Shown here: piece by piece, positions 25,001 through 35,424 of the stretch | Position numbering within the stretch: the first letter of the stretch is position 1 | Layout of the letters: each line of letters begins with the position of its first letter | Origin: Bolinopsis microptera | Taxonomy: Eukaryota > Ctenophora > Tentaculata > Lobata > Bolinopsidae | Assembly: GCF_026151205.1 (NCBI RefSeq) | Contig: NC_087078.1 | Location: 19,011,765-19,075,764 of the forward strand | Direction of reading: 5' to 3' | Length of the DNA: 64,000 nucleotides | Made by a program: the position numbers and the translations under genes | Notes under the pieces: generated by a model | Databases searched by the model: none | What the model was told of the DNA's origin: nothing | The model's input: the letters and a program-made list of their open reading frames with translations, nothing else

Positions 25001-28000
25001 TATTGTAGTCGTTCTGTGCCTCACTTTATCAACATGTCCATTTCGTAATTTTTATTTTGACATGTATGGACTTAAAGAGAGGTTTGGATAAAACTGCTAC
25101 CTATTAGGTAATCATCCAAAACAACATTTACCGTGAAATATAGATATTAAAAATACATAATAAATACCTAAATAAATGAATATAGTTAACTAGAAACCAG
25201 CAGTCTCATAATCACGCTATAAATTAATCAGTCTGAAAGATCCTTAACTCAAGATATTTAAGTGTAGGATATTATACTTATTGTTATACAATATTATACT
25301 TATTGTTATAGCATGATCTTCAGTATCACAAGCCTCAACAGCTCTAAAAGTCAGGGTTTTTAGGGTCTGTGACAACTTCATGTTCACAATAATGTGTCTG
25401 GTTTAAATTATGGAAGAAGTACCGTGAACCATTTGAGCATCAGATTTAGGATGGTGAAGATAACTTTCAACAGGTTCAGGTTTATCATCGAGATCAGTGT
25501 CATGTGTAATCAATAGCGGGAATAATTTTCAGGAGGTTCGAGTTTAGTTTAGATTGACAATTAGAGCTAATGTGAACCCTAACATTTCAGCAGAGGATTA
25601 CAACATTACTTTACATCCACTGCCACAACTTCAGGAACAGCAGCCAGCCACTGCAGTCAGCAACAGCAGTCAGCAACAGCAGTCAGCAACAGCAGTCAGC
25701 AACAGCAGTCAGCAACAGCAGTCAGCAACAGCAGTCAGCCACTGCAGTCAGGAACAGCAGTCAGCAACAGCAGTCAGCAACAGCAGTCAGGAACAGCAGT
25801 CAGGAACAGCAGTCAGGAACAGCAGTCAGCCACTGCCACATACGATAGACTAGCCAGTTTATATCTAAAACATTTTCTCTTCCGTTTTGGAGCTTTCCGT
25901 TTAACAGGAACTATGGTATGACGGGGAGATGACGCTGTTTGAAGGAATATAACCATAGTTAGGAGGTCATTGGTGGTAGCATCGTGTCCCAATCTGGAGA
26001 GAGCCACTTCTGCGTCTTCGACAGTGTATCCGAGTTTGACAGCGTACGGAATGAAAGGGTGCATTGTCTAGAGTCTAGAGATAGTTTGAGAAGGGGAGTT
26101 TGAAAAATGTTGAGGAATTCATAGTTTGATAGTTATTTTAAGAAAGATATTATATTTTAAACAATTGTAACATTGATAAATTCATCTACCATCTAATTTA
26201 TCTACTGTAAATATTATCAGTAAGAGGACTTGTGCTGCATAAAAACTGTGACCAGAAAGCCGGGGCAACTGCAGGTAATATCATGTATTACTGAAAGACA
26301 AATATCTGCTTACATTTTTTCCTTTTGAACGCAGTTTTGCAAAGTGATGCGTAATATTAGCAATTAGGAGGTTGATTGTACAACTGGTAAATTCGAACTG
26401 ACTTTTCAAATTTTCGCCCATTAAAAAATAATTTGTCTTGAATATTTTCTCGAAAATTATGAACGCGACCTACATAATTTCTCGAAAAACATTCAAAACG
26501 TCAAGTAATCTACAAAATAGAAAACATTAACAAGAAATGCTAACTGGCCTTGAGGGGATTGATCTTCAAGAGATGGAACTCTATTGTTCTTAAACTAAAA
26601 GTTGACAATTGTTGGTATTTCAGGAATTTTAAGTTTGTCCATTTAATGGCCTGGCGTACGTTTTTAGCACAATTGTTTGTGTAAGATTGCTGTCCCTAAA
26701 TTCCTCTGATCTGCAATTATTGAACAAAGACAAGTAGAAACAATGGCGGTTGCCACTAAATATACAGTTTGTTAATGTTCAATAATAATAAGTGTATCAA
26801 TGAAGCTTCTCAACTGCTTATTTAATGTGGCCTTAAATGGACACAAGTTACCTCTTGACTCGCCGGACAATACAGATAAGTTGCTCTTATGCTATATTTA
26901 AACGCAGTTTGATAATAATGATTATCATTCTGTGCGTCACTTTATCGACATGTCCATTTTGTAATTTTCACATCACCATGTTAGGCACTTTGTCTACGAT
27001 GATTCGAATCGACTCAAGTTGTTTTTAAAATTTATAATATTATTAAATTGCAAATATTTTAACATGCTAAGAAATCTGAATTTGCATTTCATAGGCCCTA
27101 AAATGGACATATGAAGTTAAAAAAGCTAGGTACTTTGATAGGTACTTTTGTAGTCGTAAATAACATTATAATGATGTTTTTTATTAAATGTCTTGGACGA
27201 CTTCTTTAAAGGATGAAGGAGTTTGATAATTTTTTATTTATTTATATATTTAGTTATATATTTAGTTATATATCTAGTAATATATTTAGTTATATATTTA
27301 TTTATATATTTATTATACTGGAATCGTGTAATACATGGATTGTCGAGAAGGGTAAAAACAACAATTAACATTAACATTTTAAATCCACTCACTAAATAAC
27401 ATAATCGGACTCTAAACATAAAAAGAGTGGAAGGGCCGGTACTATCCGACATCTGTATGCACAATATGTTGAATTTCAGGATCAATCATGTTCAATATCT
27501 TCAGTATCACAAGCTTCATCAGCTTCAGAACATAATGTTTAAGACCAAAGACAACTTCATTCCACATTCAGGAATGGAATCTCGTTAAAATTATTGAGGA
27601 GGTTTGTGGTTCCGGTTATTATGTTCATGAACATTGAGGATTAAGTTAGGATAGGTAATAAGATCAAGAACTAACTTCAGTCGGTAGCTTTCTGTTTGAT
27701 CAGAGTAACCACAATGCCACTTAGCATCAGGAACAACAGCCAGTAACTGCTACATAAGAGAGACTCTCCAGCTTGTATCCGAAACAGCGTCGTTTTGGTT
27801 TTGGTAGAGCTTTTCTTTTACCAGGAAGATCGTTCTGTCGAGCGGATGTAGCTGACTTCAGGGATATTACCAGAGTTAGGAGATCGTTGGTGGTAGCATC
27901 GTGTCCCAATCTGGAGAGAGCCAATTCAGCGTCATCAGCAGTGTAACCGAGTTTGATGGCATACTGTACGAAAGAGTGCATCGTCTAGAATGTAGAGATA

Positions 28001-30960
28001 GTTTGAAGATTTGCAGGGGAGTTTTAGAGTGGAAGATGTTGAGAAGTTGTTAATTTGTATTGTTGTAAAATTGTAAGCCCGATATAATGATACTAAGAAC
28101 AATTGATAATAATAACGAGATATTACATCATTATATAAATCCTTTATGTCGTGGTTAAATTGGTCTGATTACCAAGCGTGTCTGATGTCTATCAAGATTC
28201 CGCCACGAGAGTCTGATTACACAACTGATTGGATCAGATTGTCTACCCTGTCTGTCAGAACGCTTGTTATAATGCTGGAGAATCATCTGACCTGTCGACC
28301 AATCAACATAGCAGAAATCTAAGGATCACATGCAACTTACCCTCGAAACGCTAAATATGTATAATGAACGATCGATTTAAAAGTAGTTTTGTATGAAGTG
28401 GAAGACACTTTCTCTTGAATCTAGGTTAAAATCAATTCCTTCCACTGCAAATTAGCCCGGTTCATAAAACAAAATCATTATCAAATAATTGTGGTAATAG
28501 GTTTATCTGTTGTTCCTTAGGCCAAATAACTACCAAACAAATTTTGAAGCTTCAACTCCAACCGGAATTACCCCCACCCCCCTTCCACGCCCATTTTTTT
28601 CATCAATTTTTAACAGGTAAAAATCTTCATATCATTTGCACTGCAAATGATATGATATTATACATGACAATAACAGCACAATCAAAAGTCCGACAAAATA
28701 CTTACGAAGCCATAATATCACCGCCGCATTAATACAAAATAAAGAATTCTCACCTATTTTTTTCCGCCGATGATTCTTGTCGACAGCCAACATTGCTATG
28801 TAACCCCGGTAACTCCCCTTTTTGTGCTCGTCTAATTTACACACTATCGCTCCCACTATCTCCCCTTCTACTTTAGCCTGGGTTATTTAAACAGGTTAAC
28901 TTTAATAATAATAAGCTAAAAAATAACTTCAAAACGAACATGATATAACATAATAACATTAACATGCAGAAAAGACTCATAGCAGTCAAACATCTACCAT
29001 GAAGCAGAGAAAGGGCCAGTTGTGGATGAAATATCTATAAGTATAGATGGAGTAGGGCTCTGAGAGATCCTTGGTGATAAGCTCGATAATCCTGGCGAGG
29101 GTAGTTTCAGTTTCGTATTGGACCAGTTCAACACCGTGATCCTCGCATTCCAGTCTCAGTTCGGATAGCTGCGTTGCTATCTGGGGATATGATAGAATTT
29201 ATTGTACGCTTTAATGGCTTGGGTGTGTGACCCCATATCCACATAATTAAAAATTTCCTCCCAAACCCATTTTCAGACCCTTCTGTGGCCCGCTCGCTTC
29301 GGCCCGCTCGCTTCGCTCGCAGCGGCTAAGTTACTTTTCCAACAGGGGCGTGCGCAGGATTTTTAGAAGGGGTGGGCTCCGAGGCTACTGCGGCAGGGGC
29401 TCGGGGGCGCAGCCCCCGGAAAATTTTAACTGGATTATATGCTAAACCAATAGGATATCAATACAGAAGGTTCAAAACAGTTGATTAGACACTTGGTTAT
29501 TAGTAATATTTTAAGGGGGCTCGGGGGCGCAGCCCCCGGAAAATTTTAACTGGATTATATGCTAAACCAATAGGACATCAATACAGAAGGTTCAAAACAG
29601 TTTATTAGACACTTGGTTATTAGTAATATTTTAAGGGGGCTCGGGGCGCAGCCCCCGGAAAATTTTAACTGGATTATATGCTAAACCAATAGGATATCAA
29701 TACAGAAGGTTCAAAACAGTTGATTAGACACTTGGTTATTAGTAATATTTTAAGGGGGCTCGGGGGCGCAGCCCCCGGAAAATTTTAACTGGATTATATG
29801 CTAAACCAATAGGATATCAATACAGAAGGTTCAAAACAGTTGATTAGACACTTGGTTATTAGTAATATTTTAAGAGGGCAGGGGGCGCAGCATCCGGAAA
29901 ATTTTTAACTGGATTATATGATAGACCAATAGGATATCAATAGAGAAGGTTCAAAGTAGTTGATTAGACACTCGGTAATATTTTGGATTCAAAACATTGG
30001 ACAAATTAAAATTAAAGATGGCACGAATTTTAAGTCATTTAGAGAGGAAAAATTTCCTCTCGATACCCAATGATTCAACTGCTCTTTGCGGACTGCAATT
30101 GTCAGTCGCTAACCAAGAAATTTCCTCTCAGATGCCAAAAATTTCCTCATTCTTCCCAAATTTCCTCCCAGATATCTGGTGGGTTTGCCAACTTTGTGGA
30201 TATGGGGGTGTGTCTTTTGGGGTATGTTTTTATAATTAAAGCATGTTATAAATTCTAGAATTTCTTTATTTGTTGTACATTATACAATTACACATTGCAA
30301 TTGATAGTTATCTTATTAGAGGCACGTGATAATCGACACCTTATGGTTATGACCTGGAGATACAACTCATAGTATGATAATACCGACTGTGCATACCAAT
30401 GATCTACATTTTTGGTGAACAGTGGTAACAAACTATGTATTTATTGTAGAATTGTTTCATTTGTGAGTTTGTTTTGTGAGTTTGTTTCGAATAATTGAAT
30501 GATCATTATAAGATTAGTTAAGCAGTTCTCGGTCTTACGCTGATTCAAAACGTTATCAATTGATAAATTTCAGAACTGATGAAGATGTAGACCATCGAAA
30601 ATATTTTTGTGTGATTAACTGCTTGTTTCATTTGTTGAGCTCACTAGTGGAGGAAAAACAGAATTTTCACCTATCAACATTACGTCATGCGACTCTTAAA
30701 CAACGCCCCACTTACTCATCTTAATTAATGAATTAGTAAATCAATTAATTTAAAATTAAAATACTCCACACGTATAATTATTTTTGTTCCTACCTCCTTG
30801 TGGCCATCATCCAAGCCGAAGTCGATAGTAGAGTTCACCTCATTTTGCTTATGAGCGCTTGGCTCAGACTCTATAGGAGGGGGCTCTATATCAATCATCA
30901 GCTCCCTGGACCGAGTCACTGCATTCTCAGACTTACTGTTTTTAAAATGTATGTATTCAA
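22006..30960 (-). CDS. NAA30: N-alpha-acetyltransferase 30 (NatC catalytic subunit)
   Basis: Exons: 30960-30794, 29180-28998, 28877-28754, 22749-22694, 22143-22006. All phases agree. NAA30 acetylates N-terminal Met before hydrophobic residues in the NatC complex. Recognisable blocks: [99 protein letters not shown] and the end LKLWLK. The acetyl-CoA loop, normally R-x-x-G-x-G, reads RRKKIG here, with Lys in place of the first Gly. The first exon is acidic and low in complexity, as in NAA30 N-termini. No in-frame Met precedes the one at ELMIDIE, so the start may be that Met or lie in an unseen exon. The 6-kb intron between 28754 and 22749 holds three UBA-like ORFs on the same strand. Confidence 0.93.
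23649..23909 (-). CDS. Small Regnase-type UBA-like protein, copy 1
   Basis: An 86-aa ORF inside a NAA30 intron. Residues 4-40 ([20 protein letters not shown], then [15 protein letters not shown]) match the small helical UBA-like domain at the N-terminus of Regnase/ZC3H12 proteins. It then continues with a basic K/R-rich tail. No NYN RNase or CCCH zinc finger follows nearby. A pyrimidine-rich stretch ending in the acceptor acattctag lies 3 nt before the ATG, so the exon is probably joined to an upstream leader or exon. It is nearly identical to the copy at 27727 but has a different last six residues. It may be a stand-alone mini-protein, an isolated first exon or a recent pseudogene. Confidence 0.6.
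   Translation of the reverse strand: MHSFVQYAIKLGYTADDAEVALSRLGHDATTNDLLTLVISLKSATSARQNDLPGKRKALPKSKRRCFGYKLESLSYVAVTEIGSDI
24683..24853. mobile_element. PIF/Harbinger-like MITE, copy 3
   Basis: Starts GGGGTCGTTCACATATTA and ends ACGTAATATGTGAACGAC followed by ACC and TAA. It has C-rich internal runs. It lies in the NAA30 intron between UBA-like copies 1 and 2. The left target duplication is not preserved. Confidence 0.75.
25633..25838. repeat. CAGTCAGCAACAG-type tandem repeat
   Basis: An imperfect 12-15 bp repeat of CAGTCAGCAACAG / CAGTCAGGAACAG, directly next to the 3' end of UBA-like copy 2. The Gln/Ser-rich plus-strand reading frame is a product of the repeat. Confidence 0.9.
25813..26064 (-). 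CDS. Small Regnase-type UBA-like protein, copy 2
   Basis: An 83-aa ORF in the same NAA30 intron and the most diverged of the three. It keeps [20 protein letters not shown] and [15 protein letters not shown], followed by a basic [11 protein letters not shown] segment and a tail ending SLSYVAV plus a few residues. The ATG is 3 nt after the acceptor-like gactctag, as in its sisters. Its 3' end abuts the CAGCAACAG-type repeat at 25633-25838. Preservation of frame and core despite divergence argues for function. Confidence 0.6.
   Translation of the reverse strand: MHPFIPYAVKLGYTVEDAEVALSRLGHDATTNDLLTMVIFLQTASSPRHTIVPVKRKAPKRKRKCFRYKLASLSYVAVADCCS
27231..27318. repeat. AT-rich tandem repeat
   Basis: Units of about 12-16 bp built from TATATTTAGTTATATA, within the NAA30 intron. 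No splice or gene boundary is involved. Confidence 0.85.
27727..27981 (-). CDS. Small Regnase-type UBA-like protein, copy 3
   Basis: An 84-aa ORF in the NAA30 intron, differing from copy 1 by only a few residues (AELALS for AEVALS, KPK for KSK, and the extreme C-terminus). The shared sequence extends well beyond the ORF on both sides, so copies 1 and 3 come from a recent duplication. The same acceptor (acattctag) lies 3 nt before the ATG. Confidence 0.6.
   Translation of the reverse strand: MHSFVQYAIKLGYTADDAELALSRLGHDATTNDLLTLVISLKSATSARQNDLPGKRKALPKPKRRCFGYKLESLSYVAVTGCCS
29396..29985. repeat. About 120-bp satellite, 5 copies, each with a GC hairpin
   Basis: Five head-to-tail units of about 119-120 bp in the NAA30 intron. 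Each starts with a GC-rich foldback (GGGGGCGCAGCCCCC) and continues with AT-rich sequence including GGATTATATGCTAAACC. The first four copies are almost identical and the fifth is more diverged. The block is preceded by CGCTCGCTTCG short repeats. Confidence 0.92.
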
Positions 30961-31438
30961 CTGTGTAGAAGCAGGAATATAAAAAAGAAATCTTAATTCA
31001 AAATACATTATTAATTTATAATGCTCAGCGGGAGCTTGTGACGAAATCATTAGCTCAGAAAAAAAAACACCTAGAAAATGCAAACAAGTGTTAAATGAAA
31101 CTGCATTTAATAGGATGTAAGTAAATTAGTTGTATACTTATCTATACATAGTATAACAGAAAATAACTTAATAGACAGAAAATATAGTTCCTGAGAAAAT
31201 TATAAAACTTTTAGTTCACAATAACTTATTAAATGTAAATTAACTTATAGTCATCATGCTTCTATTGTATTGACACGTCTTGGTAAACTGGTTTTCAAAT
31301 TACTTGATAATAAATATTTGTTCAACACAACCTTAAGTTTTTATAACCTTAGATATAACGGACATCTGTAAGCGTGGTTAATATTGTTTTAGACTTGTGT
31401 TATGTGTATACAGTATAAATCTATTAAAAACGTTCTAT

Positions 31439-32077
31439 TTAGCCATCATCTCCGTTTTTAGTGACCTTATCTAGCAGATTATTTTGCGAATCAGGAGTTT
31501 TGGGCGGATTCTCCACACGATGCACTTTACCATTACTCATGAAGGATAGTGGTCTCGGGGGTAACGGCTCCAATTTAACAGGCGGAGGCATTTTGGCAGC
31601 TGCTTCTTCAGCTGCTTTCTTGAAAGTGTCTGCGTCCATCTTGTTCCACGTTTCCGACACTTCCATCTTCCTGATGAACTCTGCGGTTACCCTACTGTAG
31701 GGATAATCCAGGAAATAGTTCAAACACTTGTTCGTTAACCAGGGAATGTTGTATATGTGAGCCAGTGCTGTCATGTCCTGTAGCTGACTCAACCTTGTCA
31801 GTTTCCCGATCTCCCCACAATAAAGAGCCCTGAAGAATCGTGTAGCAGCTGGTTCCTCAAACAATTCCATGAATATTTCACCCTGCCCTAGATCTGTGAT
31901 GAGGTGATCGAAAACTGGGCTGTTCAAACTGAGTATCAGAGAGTTGGCTTTCAGTGTCTTTTCATGTTTCAGTCTGATCAGGATATTTCCGTGACATGTG
32001 TCGGATTTGTATTTGACACCAAAGTCTATCCCCTCGAGCAACCCAGTGGTGCTTCTCTGCAGCCAGTTAATTCTCAT
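31439..32077 (-). CDS. BTB/POZ domain protein, 212 aa
   Basis: Residues about 19-120 form a BTB/POZ fold: KYKSDTCHGNILIRL, then KANSLILSLNSPVFDHLI, FRALYCGEIGKLTRL and ALAHIYNIPWLTNKCLNYFL. BTB domains mediate dimerisation and often bind Cullin-3. No BACK, Kelch, MATH or zinc-finger region follows. Instead there is a charged and Pro-rich tail (PPPVKLEPLPPRPLS) ending at a stop. The acceptor ttgttctag lies 1 nt before the ATG, so at least a leader exon or trans-spliced leader precedes it. It stands about 480 bp upstream of NAA30 on the same strand and head-to-head with the phospholipase gene. A specific orthologue is not recognised. Confidence 0.85.
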   Translation of the reverse strand: MRINWLQRSTTGLLEGIDFGVKYKSDTCHGNILIRLKHEKTLKANSLILSLNSPVFDHLITDLGQGEIFMELFEEPAATRFFRALYCGEIGKLTRLSQLQDMTALAHIYNIPWLTNKCLNYFLDYPYSRVTAEFIRKMEVSETWNKMDADTFKKAAEEAAAKMPPPVKLEPLPPRPLSFMSNGKVHRVENPPKTPDSQNNLLDKVTKNGDDG

Positions 32078-33166
32078 CCTAGAACAAAAGGTTGTATTAC
32101 AATGATGTCAGACTAAAGTATGGACTAAAGACTATGTATACAGTATGGTAATTATCTATGTATATGTGTATCGTAAATTGCTATTACTATTTACATAAAT
32201 TGAGATTTGAGTAGCAATTCTAGTGTTCTTTTGTGGGGAACTTGAAAAATTAGACGAGGAGGAGTAAGAAGTGTTTGTGATGATCAATATCTTCAGTATC
32301 TACATCACTCACTTCAATATTTTCATCACTCTTGAAAGTATTTTTATACTTTCAAGATGTTGACTTGAACGTTAATTGGTGACTTAATACACCTCGTCTC
32401 ACTTTTCAAGTTCACTACTACAATTATAAAAAGCTAGAATTTTTACTCAATTAGTATTGATCACAATCTTAAACTTTGTCCGACTTTCATACTTTATTAA
32501 TTGAAGTTTGTTTATGTATGATTGATAGAGGATGCCAGAAAATTAATCTTCTTCGTATTAATATAATTCTGACTGTACTCATATTACAGTTATTGTATGT
32601 TGTCTTTCGTTTCTGTAAAACACTATTTCCTTAACCCAAACAACCATCGGTGATATTACCTCAATGGTTTTAAGTAAAAATCACGTACTTAAAACCTTGC
32701 AAAAATTTTAAATCAATATCATTGTCTGATTTTGTCTATAAAAAACTCCAAAAAAGATTGTTACATAAGAGACAATAGCCCTTCTTAAGAGCCCTTCTTA
32801 AGTTAAAATTACCGCTCAGAGAACAATGAAAAAAAGCTCGTTAGCTACCAAAACAGACTAGACACACCTCAATAATTAGATTCAAGCTCAAGTGTTCAAC
32901 TAGGACACACCTGTTTTAATTCGTGCTAATTCATTTAAGGATGGATAATCAAATGGAGTCGAAATGTTTAAATAAATTGTCGTCAAAATAAAAATAACCA
33001 TGTCTTCAGTCGAGTTCTATTGCAGTGAAGACCAGCTTTGTTTTGAATCCGAATAATTTTCATCTCCTATTACTTTTATTTCTTAAAACATGATGCAGGC
33101 ATTACCCCTATTACTGTACTTTAATGCGATAATAACTCACTACGAATTGTTATATTTTCATAGGTA

Positions 33167-34954
33167 ATGGTATCTGTTTTGGTAGGATTGCTACTACTGG
33201 TAGTAGGTGGTACATTTCCAGCACAATGTACAGAGAGATTCTGGGCCATAGCCCACATGGCAAACAACGAGAACGTCCTTGGCTGGGCCTTGGCTGCAGG
33301 AGCAAATGCACTTGAAACGGACATAACATTTGACTCCAATGGTGTACCAATAACTGCATTCCATGGCTCTCCATGTGACTGCACTTGTCTTATCACTTAC
33401 GGAACCTGCCAGTTCCCCGTATCCCAGATCTGCTCAGAGCCTCATGACATCAGTAAGGTGTATGCATACTTCATGTCCCATCCACAGAGAGAGCAAGTGG
33501 CGTTGCTATATGTGGACAGCAAAATTGATGGAGTGCCTCAAAGATTGGAGAGGAAAGCAGCTTTAAACATCGTAAAATTACTTGAAGAAGAGATTTTTGG
33601 AAAAGGATATGAAGGATACGTTGTGGTTGGAGGTGGAAAGGAGAGATATTTGAAGTCACTAGCAGAAATAGCAAAGCTATCTCAATATCAAAGCAAAACA
33701 TTCATCACATATGATGGGTTTTCAGAGTTGAGTGAGGGTCTACAATATATGGCTAAATTAGATTACAATAACAAGTTACTGTCTGCTGGCATCTCCATGT
33801 GTGCTCAAAGTTTTTACAACTTTGAGAAGGACGCAGTATTAGGAAGAATTAACAAAGCAAAGGGAGTGATAAGTGAAACTATCATCTGGACTGTAGATAG
33901 AGAGGATCAATTTGACAAGTACTACAACTATGGAGGAAGAGGCATTATTTCAAATAACATAGCAGGGCTGGTTCAATGGGCTAAAAAGAGGGGGTACAAG
34001 CTTTTCACTAAAGATGATGTTGTACCTAGCACTACAGCAGGAAGAGAAAGCTTGGTTCTCAACAGAGGTACTTGCCACTGTAAAGCAAAAGGAGATGGCT
34101 GTGTGATCACTAAACCTGCTCCCGAACAGTCTGCTTGTAAATGTACGTTTACTTATGGTGAATGTGCTGGTAAAGTAGTTGGTTGCAAGGATGTCTCCAG
34201 TGCCCAATGCAATGCACCTGATAACTCCCTGGAATCATGTTTCCAAGGTCTTGGTGATTGTAAAGGATACTCAAACAACCTCCACACATGTGAGTGTGCT
34301 TATAAAAAAGATGGCTGCATAGTCTCAAAACCAGCCAAGTTCGGAAAAGCCTGCAGATGTACAAAAGATGACGACAAAAAATCTTGTGAAGGTGAAGTGG
34401 TGGATTGCCGACAACCTGAGTCTCACTACTGCGCAGATTCAAGTTCATCAGATTTAACAGTTTCAACATCATTACAGTCGTGTCTTCAAGGAGGTGGTGA
34501 CTGTGGTGGCTATAAGGAAGACCAGTGTAAGTGCAAGAAGAGAGGTACTAGTGGTTGTGTCATAAGTTCACCTGCACCCAAAGATACTGCCTGTTCATGT
34601 ACAAAGAAAGGAAGTGAATGCAAAGCTTCTGTTACTATATGCAAGGATGAAGGTCTAGACACCTGCAAGGCTCCAGACACAACCCTGGCCTCTTGTGCGC
34701 AAGGATCAGGGAACTGCAACGGATATCATGAAGGGTGTGAGTGCTACTATGTTGAGGAGGGATGCAGAATTTCCAAGGCTGCACCACCTGGAAGTGCTTG
34801 CAAGTGCTACAGCTATTGGAGCTTTGGTTACGGGTGCTATGGTGAAGTTGTGGGATGTGGTAATCTCACTTCTGATGAGTGCAAGAATCCTGACACAACA
34901 GTTCAGAGCTGCCACCAAGGTTTAGGTAATTGTGCAGGATATGAGATTGTTTAG
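33167..34954 (+). CDS. Secreted sphingomyelinase D / phospholipase D-like protein with Cys-rich repeats, 595 aa
   Basis: Intact, intronless coding sequence. Residues 1-21 look like a signal peptide. Residues about 24-290 form a GDPD-like barrel of the spider-toxin phospholipase D type: His30 (AIAHM), Glu50 and Asp52 (ETDITF) and His66 (FHGSPCDC) have the spacing of the two catalytic histidines and the Mg-binding acidic pair, and GRGIISNN marks the C-terminal strand. Family members cleave the headgroup of sphingomyelin or lysophospholipids, releasing a cyclic phosphate. Residues about 303-595 hold four repeats of roughly 70 aa with a pattern of CxC, GC(V/I/R)xS.PAP, AC.C, VV.C and a closing SC.QG.G(N/D)C.GY. 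Such a tail is absent from spider toxins and suggests matrix or mucus anchoring. The acceptor tttcatag lies 3 nt upstream of the ATG. Toxicity cannot be inferred; many animals have non-venom members. Confidence 0.92.
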   Translation: MVSVLVGLLLLVVGGTFPAQCTERFWAIAHMANNENVLGWALAAGANALETDITFDSNGVPITAFHGSPCDCTCLITYGTCQFPVSQICSEPHDISKVYAYFMSHPQREQVALLYVDSKIDGVPQRLERKAALNIVKLLEEEIFGKGYEGYVVVGGGKERYLKSLAEIAKLSQYQSKTFITYDGFSELSEGLQYMAKLDYNNKLLSAGISMCAQSFYNFEKDAVLGRINKAKGVISETIIWTVDREDQFDKYYNYGGRGIISNNIAGLVQWAKKRGYKLFTKDDVVPSTTAGRESLVLNRGTCHCKAKGDGCVITKPAPEQSACKCTFTYGECAGKVVGCKDVSSAQCNAPDNSLESCFQGLGDCKGYSNNLHTCECAYKKDGCIVSKPAKFGKACRCTKDDDKKSCEGEVVDCRQPESHYCADSSSSDLTVSTSLQSCLQGGGDCGGYKEDQCKCKKRGTSGCVISSPAPKDTACSCTKKGSECKASVTICKDEGLDTCKAPDTTLASCAQGSGNCNGYHEGCECYYVEEGCRISKAAPPGSACKCYSYWSFGYGCYGEVVGCGNLTSDECKNPDTTVQSCHQGLGNCAGYEIV

Positions 34955-35102
34955 ACATTTAATGTAAAAATATATTGATTCATTATAATTCAGAAAAGAA
35001 TTTTCATTTAGTCGATCAATTAGCTAAACTATTTAATAATTTCCAAGCACTCAAATAACGAATTTGTAAAACCTGTCAAGAATTAAACATAAGAATTGGC
35101 AT

Positions 35103-35108
35103 AATAAA
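35103..35108 (+). terminator. Polyadenylation signal of the phospholipase gene
   Basis: An AATAAA hexamer 149 nt after the stop codon on the coding strand. It is the first exact match downstream, so it is the likely 3' end signal. Confidence 0.55.
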
Positions 35109-35354
35109 GATAAGGGGTAAATCACAAGATGATTGCAATGCTTTATGTTACCACCAAACAGAGAAAGAGGCCTGGTGGCTAAAATATAAAAATTGACTAG
35201 GAATCTGTTTTAGACGGAAAAGGTGGCTATTTCATTATGTTTCACACTCAATTCCATACCATACTGTATCGCGCTTTGCTGATTATATTACTGAGGTATT
35301 ATTAGTTATTCATTAGTTTTTCATAATTGCCAAAAAAAAAGGGAATAAAATTAT

Positions 35355-35424
35355 CGTCGACGAGTCCAGAACCCGCATCCTGCAGATTGGAGGAGAAGGT
35401 CCTAACCAACTAAGCTATGCAGTC
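35355..35424 (-). mobile_element. tRNA-derived SINE head or tRNA pseudogene
   Basis: On the minus strand: an A-box-like TAGCTTAGTTGG followed about 35 nt later by a B-box-like GGGTTCTGGACTC. Spacing fits a tRNA-type RNA polymerase III promoter. The anticodon arm does not fold cleanly, so it is more likely SINE than a functional tRNA. It shares GGACTCGTCGACG with the palindromic family at 37-39.5 kb. Confidence 0.6.

Larger units (their letters stand above)
23520..28145. repeat. Duplicated blocks around UBA-like copies 1 and 3
   Basis: The stretch from about 23645 to 24070 matches 27722 to 28145 closely. It covers the ORF, its leader and downstream landmarks such as GTTGAGAAGTTGTTAATTTG. Copy 2 shares only the coding core and immediate leader. 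The order suggests an old duplication (copy 2) and a recent one (1/3). Confidence 0.8.

Noticed and set aside
25554-25853. Gln/Ser-rich plus-strand frame
   Set aside because: Most of it is the CAGTCAGCAACAG repeat, antisense to and overlapping the 3' end of UBA-like copy 2.
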